Notes: generated from the sequence alone by a model not told the origin. A DNA stretch of 64,000 bases from Dysidea avara (GCF_963678975.1 NC_089278.1:10629479-10693478), one strand, 5' to 3'. Counted from the first letter of the stretch, positions 47,501-57,665 are shown. Numbers and translations: made by a program.

Positions 47501-49540
47501 TCGCGTAATTTTGACACAGGTTGGGTTTTGTGTCATATCTCCATGGTCTTTATCTCGATTCCTTTCAAACCACAAAAAGGCACTCCTACGATGGTTGCCC
47601 CATCTACATATCAATATTCAACTGATTCCTCCAAGGGGTTTACCCTGTAGGCGTGACAGACCTTCGACCTTATTTTACGCAAATAATCGGTCATAACTCC
47701 GTGAATGTTCATCGGATTCCTACCAAAGTTGGTACGAAGATCCGCCTTAATGAGCCCTTTAAGTGTGCCAAATTTCAGCCCAATCCGAGCATGCATTCGT
47801 GTTTTATGGCGAATTTTGCGAAGTGTGCAAAATGAAGATGAAGAAGAAAAAAACGAAGAAATTAAAACGAAATTTTGTTCGCTCGTATCTCGGAAATGGC
47901 TGGAGCGATTTTCTTCAAATTTGGTATGTAGACTCCCCTAACTGGACGGCACGTCTCTAGCAAATTTGGTTCCAATCGGATAAGGGATCACAGAGCTACA
48001 TAGGTGTGAAAATTGCGTTTTCTTTCTTCCTGTTAATATACTCACGGTGTGGCGCGCCGGATTCTTGGGCCGCACGAGACACTATCGTGTGTCTTGATCT
48101 ACTACTGATAATTACAGCTACATATTTATGTGTTTCAGTGTTACTGTTGTCTAGGGTCCAGGAATTATGCCAGCATAATTTTGAGCATAATGATGGGGCA
48201 AAAGAATTGGGAATTATTTCAGCAATTTAAGATTCACAATACTCTAGTAGAGTCACTAGAGCAGTCAGTGAATAAATTTTCTCTGTTGCAACAGTAACAA
48301 AGCATCTTTCCAGCTAAAAGCTATAGCTTATTTGTCTAACAGAACAGCAGTTTAACTGCTCCAAAATCTTGTTGAACATTATAAATTGCAAAGGTTGAGT
48401 TTTTGAGAAAAATTTGGGAATAATGAACACATTTTTGGAATAAGAGCATAAATGATGACTGTTTTGGAGAAATTTTGAATAGAATAATGAAAAAAAATTG
48501 AGCATAACTCCCTGGTGCCTATTGTTGTCTTCCATTTGCAGAGTTTCACACTAACCAGCCCGTGTGCCTGTCCCAATCAGTGTGGTTCAGGAAATGGAGG
48601 AGGTGGCAGTAGCGGAGGTAGTGATCCAGGAGTTGTTGGAATTGTACTTCTTTCTTTGTAAGTGGTCATAATTGTCATGTACATTTTGTGTGTGTACCTA
48701 AAATTTTACTCTCAAACTAATGAAACGGTGTATGGCAATTGTATGAATAATACAAAAAAGCAAAAAATTTGTACGCAAAGTTATCAAAATATGGAACAAA
48801 GGATGTATTGAGACAGAGACAGGGCGCTATCCACTAAGCTACTACTACTGCCAGCCATCACCACCCTTAGTTTCTACCTTATAAATGCAAGCCAATTAAG
48901 AAGCCTATGTATAAGAGAAGAACTCTAACCCTTACCTAAATGAGATATTCCTGGTATATATAAGCATATAATGATTTGATGAACTGTCTGTATAAAGGTA
49001 ATTAAGTTTATAGTCAGTCTAGGGTTGGCCCACCTTTGGCAGGGCAACATCTAAATTTACAACCATAGCTATAGAACTCATACCTATACTACTAATCATT
49101 TGTTAGTGCCATCTCCTAAGAAAAATAGTGGCTCCATAAAATTATGTATTAATGAAGGGACTACTTTTATAACATCTAAATGTGAGAGTGAGGATATGAA
49201 ATGCTGCACGTATAAATGCTTTTTTTTTTTTTTTTTTTTGTAAAATCTATGTACAGTGTGCTATAACTACCTAAAAATTATATCTTTTTGCAGGTTGTTT
49301 GTTGGTTTTGTAGTCTACTTCATAGTTGGTATGATAATAATGAAAGTGAAATTTAAAAGAACTGGATGTGATATTATTCCAAATAAGCAATTTTGGGCTT
49401 CTCTGCCTTTCCTATTAAAGGTAAATGCTGATATCAAACTACAAATATGCATGTTGGCCTTTATACAGGATGGTGTCTTATTCACAGTCTCACCATGTAT
49501 TACAGTGTACAAACAGAGTAAAGGTTATTCAAAAGTTTGA
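38503..49540 (+). CDS. MRH-domain type I membrane protein (mannose-6-phosphate-receptor-like)
   Basis: Seven exons: 38503-38657, 44152-44233, 44287-44402, 44466-44544, 48542-48657, 49294-49420 and 49469-49540. All have GT-AG borders and matching phases, giving 747 nt (248 residues). Signal peptide about 1-17; a luminal Cys-rich MRH domain with YTYNPCYSF, a CQ pair (Gln82), GDR (Arg118) and RLEYSF (Tyr144), placed like sugar-contact residues of MRH lectins; a Gly/Ser stalk; one membrane span (about 174-200, VVGIVLLSLLFVGFVVYFIV); and a cytosolic tail with IIPNKQFWASLPFLLKDG, typical of the small M6P-receptor-like/ATG27-type family. Such proteins sort cargo between Golgi and endolysosomes. Intron 1 is 5.5 kb, and intron 4 (4.0 kb) contains composite element II. 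Lectin activity on mannose 6-phosphate is not proven. Confidence 0.88.
40553..40698 (+). mobile_element. LINE reverse-transcriptase C-terminal remnant
   Basis: One open frame reads PEYLDAYKFSFFPNF followed by IQLWNNLPDYIVSTQSLQFY and a stop. This is the FFP-x-WN-LP pattern at the C-terminus of CR1/Jockey-type LINE polymerases. It is short and isolated, inside intron 1 of the MRH gene. Confidence 0.5.
40735..42235. repeat. Large inverted repeat in MRH intron 1
   Basis: The block at about 40735-41080 recurs as its reverse complement at about 41838-42235. Shared words include 'TTTCCAAATTTTCTGTTGCATGCA', 'GGCATAGTATCA', 'GTGAAGTTTGAAGCATACAACAGA' and 'AATTTCAGGTCTT'. A third copy lies at about 51405-51690 and a fragment at 8755-8870. 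The left arm contains a C-homopolymer of about 22 bases near 41032-41051. The spacer of about 760 bp has no recognised ORF. Confidence 0.65.
43360..43655. repeat. Fragment related to the 2771-3542 TIR element
   Basis: Shares 'GGTCATAAGATATGACATTTT', 'GAGAAGGGGCAAC', 'ACAATGTATGGAAAAAT' and 'TTGCTAGGGGCAAC' with the 772-bp element in duplication arm A. It lacks the full termini and is degraded. Confidence 0.6.
44926..45253. repeat. Foldback palindrome of composite II
   Basis: Inverted arms of about 155 bp, from ATCTAATCCAAAACAGCC to its complement GGCTGTTTTGGATTAGAT, nearly perfect around a loop at about 45085. The arms are better matched at their outer ends than in copy I, which suggests a younger or gene-converted copy. 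Confidence 0.88.
45357..47250. repeat. Satellite array of 30-31-bp units (composite II)
   Basis: Same TAGCTGAACTCTCTACA-based unit as the array at 30116-34235. It is dominated by other higher-order orders, including a locally amplified block of about 190 bp with 'GATCTGTTCATAG' and 'TTTGCATGATTGTTTCT' endings (about 46480-47050). No ORF. Confidence 0.9.
48099..48541. other. Remainder of MRH intron 4
   Basis: Intronic sequence between the composite element and exon 5; it includes one 'ACTCTAGTAGAGTCACTAGAG' variant of the dispersed motif. No exon was recognised. Confidence 0.5.
49218..49239. repeat. Poly-T tract in MRH intron 5
   Basis: A run of about 20 T residues shortly upstream of the exon 6 acceptor; possibly the tail of a retro-inserted sequence on the minus strand. 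Confidence 0.6.
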
Positions 49541-49685
49541 TGATGTTTTATTGTGCTTTGTACTATTTGATAGTTGACTAAGATATAAGTACAATAAGTT
49601 TGCAAAATTCTCCTGTGGTGCAGAGTGGGGATTGGGGTAGGGGAATATGAAACCATCTACTTTAGTTTGTTAGGACTTTTCGGTT

Positions 49686-49691
49686 AATAAA
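49686..49691 (+). terminator. Polyadenylation signal of the MRH gene
   Basis: AATAAA lies 146 bases after the stop codon in the sense orientation, giving a short 3' UTR. It is the first canonical signal downstream of the gene. Confidence 0.55.
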
Positions 49692-49699
49692 AACTGGTG

Positions 49700-50736
49700 G
49701 CAGAATCAACTGCAGGATAAAATCTATCAGCACAGATTGAGGGTTGCTGATTATATTCAAATGGGTTGTTTTAGCATATTCAAATGATCAAAGTGATTGA
49801 CCCAAGAATAACTACTGTGCTACATACATTCAAAGTTGCAGCTAATAAGTTGTTAGAAATGAAATTTTTGTGTTAATGGCTGCCTGTCTGGCCATTCTTT
49901 TAGAGAAGGGATTGTGCAATTATTAAGTAGTGGTGATAGTAAAGGTGCCGGGCCTTAAACACATTATTCTGTGAATGCTATCCTACTAGGGACCTGTGAG
50001 AAGGCTCGGTATGTTGTGAAACATTTTTAGTGTGCAAACATCCTGTGTACTTGTATATCAACTACTTTACCTTAGTACTCCATTGACAAGTATATTGCAC
50101 TGACATGTTAATGACGATGTGATGGCAAGTTAAATTAAAAGGAAGATTGGTCAGCCGGTCAATTTGGGGGAGTTGATAGGATCAAAATATCAATTAGAGA
50201 TTATAAGCACCCTCTCTGAAAACGAGGCACTTTAATATAAGCATCATCATTAGTTAGTTTTAGGTCTAATTTATGCAGCTATTGGTGCAGTCTCAGTCCT
50301 AGTTTTTTGTGGACTCAGAAACCTGAAAATAGGGTTCATGTTGCAATCTGAATTGATTGTTGATATCTTATACGTTTATTTGCCAACAGGGGTTTGGCAT
50401 AATCATTCTCTGATAACTACTATACACAGTTACTAGCCATGTTGTGAACATTTCAATTTGATTTTAGCATAGTTTGTAGATGCATAGCTTGTTTTGTTTT
50501 TCCTTCTTTTCCTCACTTTTAAAACCACTGGGATAGCTTCTCTGCATGTTGCATAACCAGCATGTTCTTCTGTTTTTCTACACTCCAAAACAGTCTTATG
50601 GAATAAATAATCACTGTGAGATGTTTAAATACATTATTACAAAATCCCTCAGACATAGTTAGATCAAATGCAGATATGAAAATTATTACACTCAGGAAAA
50701 TTACATGCCAAAGAAGAATCCATTGAGATAATTTAA
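49700..50736. other. Intergenic stretch after the MRH gene
   Basis: No gene recognised. A short fragment near 49977-50005 matches the 'GCTATCCTACTAGGGACCTGTGAGAAGGCT' repeat found at 14379-14440. Confidence 0.5.
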
Positions 50737-50934
50737 TTGCTAAAATCTCGGACAGGCGATGCTCGTACAATGTACAGCGACTACCGACATGTGTGGAGTT
50801 CAAAAGGAACAGACCCAGATCCAGTTATTGCTCACTATCGCTATCCCACTAGTGATCTGCAAGAAGGCCTGTCAATTAAGGAGTCAGAAACATTTCACTT
50901 AAAACTCTACTGGAAAGCAAAAAAATATCATTAA
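50737..50934 (+). CDS. Unidentified open frame, possible lone or terminal exon
   Basis: A plus-strand frame of about 60 codons after a possible acceptor (CGGACAG at 50748-50754). It reads GDARTMYSDYRHVWSSKGTD, then HYRYPTSDLQEGLSIKE and KLYWKAKKYH before a stop. The composition is protein-like and not simple repeat, but no partner exon or ATG was found nearby and I do not recognise the protein. It could be a retro-copied fragment of a gene elsewhere. Confidence 0.25.
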   Translation: MLKSRTGDARTMYSDYRHVWSSKGTDPDPVIAHYRYPTSDLQEGLSIKESETFHLKLYWKAKKYH

Positions 50935-51359
50935 AAAGGCACAGCCTGTGAATCCTGTTCACATACATATATATACAAATCAGTCATTATAAAAATAATG
51001 ATAATCAATCCAATGTTCATCTAAAATGATAATAATGAATTGCCGGGCGGTAGAATGAAAATATATAACACACATGTATAGTACAGAACAATTGGAGTAT
51101 GAGCAAAAAAATACTCAAGTAAAACCAATATTTGTTGTTCTTAAGATAGAAATTTTCCCTAGTATAACAGTTCAGTTGCTGCAAACAATTATAGAATAAG
51201 ATGGCAGCTTCTTCAAATGTGGCCTGAATATACTTCACCAGTTTCTGGAAACCTCAGAAACCCCCCTAGATCTATCCATGGATATTATCCGTTTTGTATT
51301 TGGCCACTCTGGTGTAGCATCCTGCAGTCAACCCAAAAGAATTTGCAAAGGTATCAAAG

Positions 51360-51720
51360 GTTCTAATCGAAATACTCTAATAGAGCAGTCAACTACCCTA
51401 ATAGAACAGTCAAATTTGTATAAGTTTTAAAAGTCTACCAACACAGTGTACCTCAGAATGTTTAAGACCTGAAATTTTTTCCTAGGGCATGCCCCAAAAT
51501 CCCAGAATGACATCCATGTTTGTTGTACCTAAACTTTAACCTCACGTAACTCCATCTCTTAACTGTTTAGCCAGCTCCTGATACAGTTCCAGAGCAGAAG
51601 CAAGCAAGCCTATGTCAATCAATTCCTAACATACGTTTAAACTGTCAGATTTATTTGCGAAAATTGTTACCAGATTCAATCTCTGAATACACCAAGTTGA
51701 CGTTGTGCTCCTTCTAAGAA
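51360..51720. repeat. Third copy of the MRH-intron inverted-repeat family
   Basis: Matches the right arm of 40735-42235 ('AATAGAACAGTCA', 'GTTTAAGACCTGAAA', 'GACATCCATGTTTGTTGTA', 'AAAATTGTTACCAGATTCAATCTC'). It begins with the 'GAAATACTCTAATAGAGCAG' motif, which may mark one end of this repeat. Confidence 0.55.
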
Positions 51721-52129
51721 AACTGCAGGTGGCCAGTAAATATTATCCCTTGAATTTAACTCTCTTTAACACACAGACAGCATGCTATTAATTTATTTCT
51801 CACCTTGTTTCAATACATACAGTACATTAAAATCAAATGTATTTTGTACGGAATTGTTTTGTAATTCATCAATTACATTGCTATTTTATTTATTGGGGCG
51901 AGTATTATAGAATGGAGCTTAATTTATCCGAATCTTAATAATGCAACATGGACGTTATGACTAGCAGTAACATTACTTTACACCCCAACCAATAAGCAGA
52001 AGTATAGATTTTTTTGATAACCATAATAATTATGTCATGCTATGTAAACTATTATCTCGTAAATTCCAAAAGTGTGTTCTCTCCGACTTTATCACTCATT
52101 GTGTCTGATCTAAGTTATACTCTTTTTTT

Positions 52130-52500
52130 CCCCCGGGCCAGATGGACTGTCCTTGCCACCACCCCCAGCACTAGGTGTTAAAGTGCTGAACAGCTGGAAA
52201 TACCAGCAATCAAACAAGGCCACCAGACTCTAAGCAACCCTCAGAGTAGGCCAGATCAATATTTGATGTTGATGGACTGCGATTTGAAGAGCGATGACCA
52301 CTCAAGCACATCACTGAAGACCTTAAAAGTGAAAAGCAAAGCCTGCATCGCAGCCAGAATAGGCATTTGCTGTAATTAATGCTATGCTTCTCGGCCAACA
52401 TAGAAGCAAGCTTCTTAAAAACTGTTGTAGCAGTGGGCTCCATGCCACCAGTAGCTGCAAACACCAATGGTGAAAAGCAAGCTCTCTCAACCTCTCTAAG
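52130..52500 (-). mobile_element. LINE reverse-transcriptase C-terminal remnant, second copy
   Basis: Minus-strand frame 52467-52210 encodes FAATGGMEPTATTVFKKLAS, MLAEKHSINYSKCLFWL and RCRLCFSLLRSSVMCLSGHR before a stop. This is the conserved C-terminal region of retroelement reverse transcriptases also seen, more damaged, at 3960-4378. It is truncated upstream at about 52500. Confidence 0.6.
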
Positions 52501-52711
52501 TTATACTCTGCAGTGTACCAGGGATACAAACACAATAGAACATTTACAAATTCAACATTAAGATATGAGCAGTCCTGCCAGTCTGTGTGATATATCATCA
52601 TAATCCAACGATCATGATCATAACTTTTAGCGTTACCACATGTGTATTGTTTGCTGAGAATCAAACAATTGGTAAATTACATACCACTTGTTCACCATAC
52701 ATATGTACAAA

Positions 52712-53242
52712 CAGAGTTGGGGTAGTTACTTCAGAAAAGTAACTAGTTACTAGTTACACGTTACTTTTATTCCATGTAACTTAGTTACAGTTACAGTTAC
52801 TTTTCAAAAGGTAACTAAGTACTCTAGTTACTAGTTACTTTCGTAGTATAAATTATGACTTGTTTTTTGCTGTTGTAACATGAATTTTGCTCAGATATGC
52901 ATCATTAAGGGATGCAATACATATGTGTACTTAAAATAACAATTCTGTTGCTATTTCAGGTCAGTTTTAATCATTGCTACGTCTGTTACTCAAGCTGAAT
53001 CATAGAGAACAGTGCACAAATCTGTCTACTTAATGTGGCGTAGCATATATGGCACAAAAATTGAAGTGCTCTTGCTTTTAAAGCATAATTAGTAATAGTT
53101 ACAATGTAACTATTGTAACTTAGTTACTTTTCAGACAATTACTCCTAGTTACAAAGCAAGTAACTAGTTATATTACTAGTTACTTTAAAAGTAATCCGTT
53201 ATGTAACTTAGTTACAAAAGTAACTAGTTACCCCCAACTCTG
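52712..53242. mobile_element. hAT-type MITE with 8-bp target duplication
   Basis: Starts CAGAGTTGGGGTAGTTACTT and ends with GTTACCCCCAACTCTG. It is flanked on both sides by TGTACAAA (52704-52711 and 53243-53250), a perfect 8-bp duplication. The inner parts are runs of TAACTAGTTAC-type words facing each other. The CAG terminus and 8-bp duplication assign it to hAT. No transposase. Confidence 0.88.
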
Positions 53243-53279
53243 TGTACAAAGGACCAGAAATACCATCACCAGTCAGAGT

Positions 53280-53728
53280 TAGTCTCGCGTGGCCAGACCG
53301 CTTTTTTCCGTATATTGGGTGGGGAAAAAGGGTCTGGTGCAACTCCAACAGCTGTTTACTTCTAAGCCGTCCCCACATTCCGGGGACGCTAATTGAATAA
53401 CATTGGTCACAAACGAGGTGCCATGACGTCAGTAAGTTAACTAGAGATCTGTTTATCCTTTAAACGAATCTTAATTTGCTCCGATGTCTCTTTTATAGCG
53501 TCTTGAAAGTTAATCCTCATCGTGTAACAAGACTCACAACCGGAGCAGGAGTGTAGGAATACTTCATAGTTTTACTGACGTCATGGCACCTCCTTTGTGA
53601 CCAATGTTATTCAATTAGCGTCCCTGGAATGTGGGGACGACTCAGAAGTAAACAGCTATTGGAGTTGCACCAGACCCTTTTTTCCCCACCCAATATACGG
53701 AAAAAAGCGGTCTGGCCACGCGAGACTA
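53280..53728. mobile_element. MULE-like MITE, third family member (9-bp target duplication)
   Basis: A 449-bp element starting TAGTCTCGCGTGGCCAGACC, with the reverse complement at the end, flanked by AGTCAGAGT (53271-53279 and 53729-53737). The inverted arms are about 155 bp and nearly perfect, leaving a centre of about 130 bp. It sits 29 bp after the target repeat of the neighbouring hAT MITE and about 325 bp before the senataxin-like start codon. Confidence 0.88.
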
Positions 53729-53737
53729 AGTCAGAGT

Positions 53738-54052
53738 GACTAGCCACTTTTCTAGTCCTGAATATGACTATAATGTGTGATGCATTCTCGCGATCGACTA
53801 CGTATACCTAGTCACAGACAGACAGACTAACAGAGTAAACACATACAATTACATACCGTATACCTCGCCGTATACTGTACCTCAGACTAATGCGACTCAC
53901 CAGGCACGGCTTTCCTGTACAAAGGCGCGCCCAAAATTGTATTCAAACTTTGTTGCACGTGCAGCCGAGTAACACACAAAGACCGCGTACGGGGGGTGTA
54001 CAGGAGACCAAGAGAGCAAGTCACTTTTGTAGAGTTATTAAGCACAGGGAAA
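53738..54052 (+). promoter_or_regulatory. Probable promoter/5' UTR of the senataxin-like gene
   Basis: The interval is richer in CpG than its surroundings and includes GCACGTGC at about 53956. It precedes the short first coding exon at 54053. No TATA element at a fixed distance is evident; assignment is by position. Confidence 0.35.
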
Positions 54053-54721
54053 ATGCAGGTATTTAAAGTCTATTTGTCTCTTTGATTCTTTCGTTTTTAC
54101 AGAGTGTAAATTCAGGGATATTCAATGTCCCGTAGCCTTTTAGAAAGCCTTAGGTCATTATTGAACTCGAGTGTTCTAGATCTGTAATAGTGAATGTTCT
54201 TCACCTGGTATTCTCATTTGTAGCTCTCAGAAAATCCTCCAGCCGAAAAATGTTTGTGGTGCAGCCACACGTTATGGATGAAGGACCATGTTAACGTGTT
54301 GATGAAATGGATGGGATGCCCTTACACTACTCAACCAGCGTGGTTCCAACAAATGTCTAGAGATTTGTCCTACTGTTGGGAGTGTGTAGTTCAGTTCCAC
54401 ACTATGATGAAATTGTATTATCCAAGCAGTGCTACTGTTTACAAATGGGATTGTAGCAGAATTGGCAACCAGCTTGAAGAAGTAGTGCTATCTCCAGATG
54501 AGTTCAGTGATGATGACACGTATTATGATGACCCTATGAGATTGTGCACTATTGAGACAAGTGTCAGAGAGATACTAAAATATCCCAGGTTAATGCTTAA
54601 CAGACAACTATACACTTTAGGTTTGAAATCAATTAAATTCCTATTGAAACATAATCAATGTTTTGAGTTACAAGAACGACTTCAAGGGTTGTGCCTTTTA
54701 TTGGTCAGTCAAGATTCTGAA
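54053..54721 (+). CDS. Senataxin-like protein, N-terminal exons (partial)
   Basis: Two coding exons: 54053-54058 (Met-Gln only, then a GTATTT donor) and 54224-54721 (TTTGTAG acceptor, GTAAGA donor), both phase 0. The predicted start has CLWCSHTLWM, then LSYCWECVVQFH, an acidic stretch (DEFSDDDTYYDD), VREILKYPRLML and QGLCLLLVSQDSE. Order and spacing resemble the N-terminal domain of senataxin, an RNA/DNA helicase resolving R-loops and aiding transcription termination. That domain also has Cys pairs, a YC-ECV-xxxH segment and ILKYPxLLL. No helicase motifs appear further right in this window, so the rest either lies beyond it, after large introns, or is lost. The start codon fits the short leader exon. 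Confidence 0.6.
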
Positions 54722-56630
54722 GTAAGATACGTAAAATGTAATTGTTATGTTTACTGTATATGATGATGGGAGAAATTTTGACAAATTTGGTGAACTGACT
54801 ACAAATTGCCAAATTTTTAGTGAGAATGCAGTATTGACAAGTATTTGCCAAATATTATTTACCAAATATTATTTACCAGTTCTATCTAGAGTTAAATTGC
54901 CAAAATTTTCTGCTGCCAAAATTTTGTATCGTATGGTAGACATTGACATAATGTGACATCAGTAATAGGGAACTATGGCATTAATGTGATGGCCCTAACT
55001 TATTATTGAGGCCCATTATACCCCTATCACACTGTCCCAGATTACTTTCAGCTCGGGACAACGTACTCGGATTGGAATCATTTCATGTGAGCCCAAATAA
55101 ATTTAGCACTAGTGTTAAGGCTGTAGTGATGAGCCAGTACTTATTCTTAGCTTCTTTGCAGGTAGCTAGCTATAGGTGGCATTGGTGAGGTGATGGGGCT
55201 ATGCTAATAAACTGACTCAGCACAACAGCCCTAACACTAGTGTTAAGTATTGAGGCAACAAAGGAAAACATCTACGTTACAACAATAGCCTCTGTCATAC
55301 TTCATCACTGGTAGTACACGTGTGTTGTAGGTGTATTCTAATTAATTAGTGCACATGCTACTTTCATGACTTGTAAAGAAGAGCAGTAGTACCAACAGTT
55401 GTAGCTTGATAGTGGTGTCTCCAGTATTGCAAGACATAGATAATGCCTGAATTGTTGGTTTCCAGCTCAGTCAGTCCAGTCCATGAGTCCAGTCCGTGAA
55501 ATACTTTACGCTGAACTAGTCTTCTGTGTGATAAATTCAAAGGTATTGATTGCTACTTCTGGTACAATGATCCGACATGAAAACTAGATGATTCCAATCT
55601 GTACTTGTCTGTTGTATATTGTCTTCTGTACTTGTCTGTTGTATATTATCTATGGCTCCAGGTTATCAAAAACTTGACTCAGCTTTTACTGTGCAACAAG
55701 TGAGCTGGGGATTGCATGTGCCAAATAATAATGAGCTAGAACAAATGCATAATGTATAAGCCGTTTTTTAAAGGTGCTTATTGAAACTGTACTTTCATTG
55801 TAGTGATGACACAGAAAGCTAAGCTGTATAATGTTGTAGCAACTATATTATTAGCAGTGGGTGCCTCTTGCCAAAGTCAGTAGAACAAAAAGGTTGTGGA
55901 AGTACGGTGTGTCTTGTAGTATGTTGTAGCCAGGTTTTTAGATTATTGAAAATACCTTATATTGGGAATGATTTGTGGAAGAAACATTTGCAACTGGTCT
56001 ATCTTTCCTCCTTCACATGTGTAAAGTAATTTAGCAATGGGGTGTGTGGCTACAACTGGTTGGTTACAGGTGCACACTTGATCGTTAGAACATTTTGTGT
56101 TGTGACTGATTTACAACAGGGAAGCAGGCAACATTCAAGATACTGAGGGAGAAATACGACCAGCAATGGCATAGGCATGCGGGGTGAGACTAATAGTGAT
56201 TGACTATTTTTTTCCATTTCTCTAGCCAGAAGTTTAGCATTATGTAAAAACTTATCCTCAATTTTGTAGTAATATGATCATGCTTATGTCCTATGCAATC
56301 ATAGCGTGATTTGAACACTACTATAAACCTCAGTATAATTATTGCCACTCACCGTGTGAATGCTAAAGTACGTGGAGGGTTGGAGATTTTGCGCAAGTGG
56401 TTACAAATATATAGGCTTAGGCCTGCTGAAATGGTTCAAAAGTTTTTCAGAAGGCTTTAAAAAAAAAACCTGTTAAAATTTTTTTTTTTGAGGAAATTAT
56501 TCGCGAATGCATCTAAAATTGTGAAATTTGTGTGATTTTTTTTCTGCAAATGATTCCCAATACATGCTACTCACTGTGTGGCCACGCCAACAGAAGTAAA
56601 TAATAGTATTAAGGATCACGGAGGTTTGCA
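54722..56630. other. Probable intron of the senataxin-like gene
   Basis: No further exon recognised. The stretch 54755-54937 has inverted 'AAATTTTGACAAATTTGG...CCAAAATTTT' words and ends like the TA-MITE family at 17062, so it is probably a decayed element. The remainder shows no repeat or gene I can name. Confidence 0.4.
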
Positions 56631-56830
56631 ACTTCTTACAAAAAGATTGGCCTCATAATACGTCCATGATGCCTTGGTAGTATTGATTACAAGCCCAAGA
56701 GTGTCTTTAGTATGACCTGAAATACTTCCAATAAGTTGGTACAAAATTTTAATGTTTTTTATTCAGTGGAATTTTTTGCTGACTATATAGTCAGTTTGTT
56801 TGTTTTACTGGCACGTAATTCCCTATCAAG
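56630..56830. repeat. Copy of the 'AATTTTCTACT...' dispersed repeat
   Basis: Contains 'CCTCATAATACGTCCATGATG', 'AAGAGTGTCTTTAGTATGACC' and 'ATTCAGTGGAATTTTTTGCTGACT', matching the repeat at 60046-60300 and 57372-57665. Confidence 0.5.
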
Positions 56831-57371
56831 TCAGTGATCTGTCCACCAGTCATAAGAATGAGGTCCACACTGTACATGAATCAAAGAGGTGAACATGTGT
56901 TCACTCCCAATGCTTTTGTACTGGAAACAAGCATGTTTTCATACTGTACACATGTTTGTGCACCTGAATTAAAGCACTGCTGTTTATAGCTCATGGATGA
57001 GAGACCAATTATGCAAAACTATTTGAGACTCCCCAAGTAGCCTTTAGTGAAACAATCGATTTCACTCTGGATAACGTCTAGACATACCTTGAAGACCCTC
57101 TGGAATGCCTTTTCCTCTGCCACTGGGATACTTTCTTCTAGAGTTAATTGTCCTTGTCTCAATTGTAGGATCTGGAGCCCACATGTCCTCATCCTCTTCA
57201 CTGAAGGTATAGCTGACATCACCTGGTACTGGCAATGAAGGCTGCACAGGCTAGAGTACAGGTGATGACACAGCTAAAACACACATCAACCTGTGTGCCA
57301 ACATCATTCTGTAGCAATAGCTCAGGATAAGTGTCAATAAAAGTTGTTTTATCTAGTTGATCTGTTAGTAT
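56831..57371. other. Stretch without a recognised gene
   Basis: Open frames on the minus strand around 57019-57247 (two overlapping frames with Lys/Glu-rich residues) could be a decayed transposase piece but match nothing I can name. Confidence 0.35.
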
Positions 57372-57665
57372 CATACAGTACGATAGTACTGTAAGTAGGG
57401 ACCACAAAGGTGTAGGTGTGGCCCACGCAAAAGCATCACCTAAAATCCAGCCTCAGTTTTCCATGACGACGATGAGGCAGTAAAATATGCCCAAACAAGC
57501 CTCAGATTGACCCAAAACACTTTCAGCAAGTTGCTACAGAATTAAAAAAACAAACAAACTATTAAACAAAATTTTCTACTGACTGATTGCCTGACTGACT
57601 GATGCCTTCAAACAAGTCTAACTCTATTAACTTGATATCGGCTAAGGTTACAGGCTTGATTTTTT
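57372..57665. repeat. Copy of the 'ACAGTACGRTAGTACT' dispersed repeat
   Basis: Begins CATACAGTACGATAGTACTG and GTAGGGACCACAAAGG and continues to 'AATTTTCTACTGACTGATTGCC' and 'GCTAAGGTTACAGGCTTGAT'. It has the same order of blocks as 60046-60300, which defines the family's full length as about 290 bp. Confidence 0.6.

Larger units (their letters stand above)
44926..48098. mobile_element. Hairpin-satellite composite element, copy II (about 3.2 kb)
   Basis: Same layout as copy I at 29236-35092: foldback (44926-45253), satellite (45357-47250) and conserved tail (47268-48098) ending CTTGAT after a slightly imperfect hairpin. The same outer boundaries with unrelated flanks indicate an independent insertion, here in intron 4 of the MRH gene. 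Its array is less than half the length of that in copy I. Confidence 0.75.

Noticed and set aside
57019-57407. Minus-strand open frames rich in Lys/Glu
   Set aside because: Frames overlap, no splice partners or family motifs were recognised, and neighbouring sequence is repeat; not listed as a gene.
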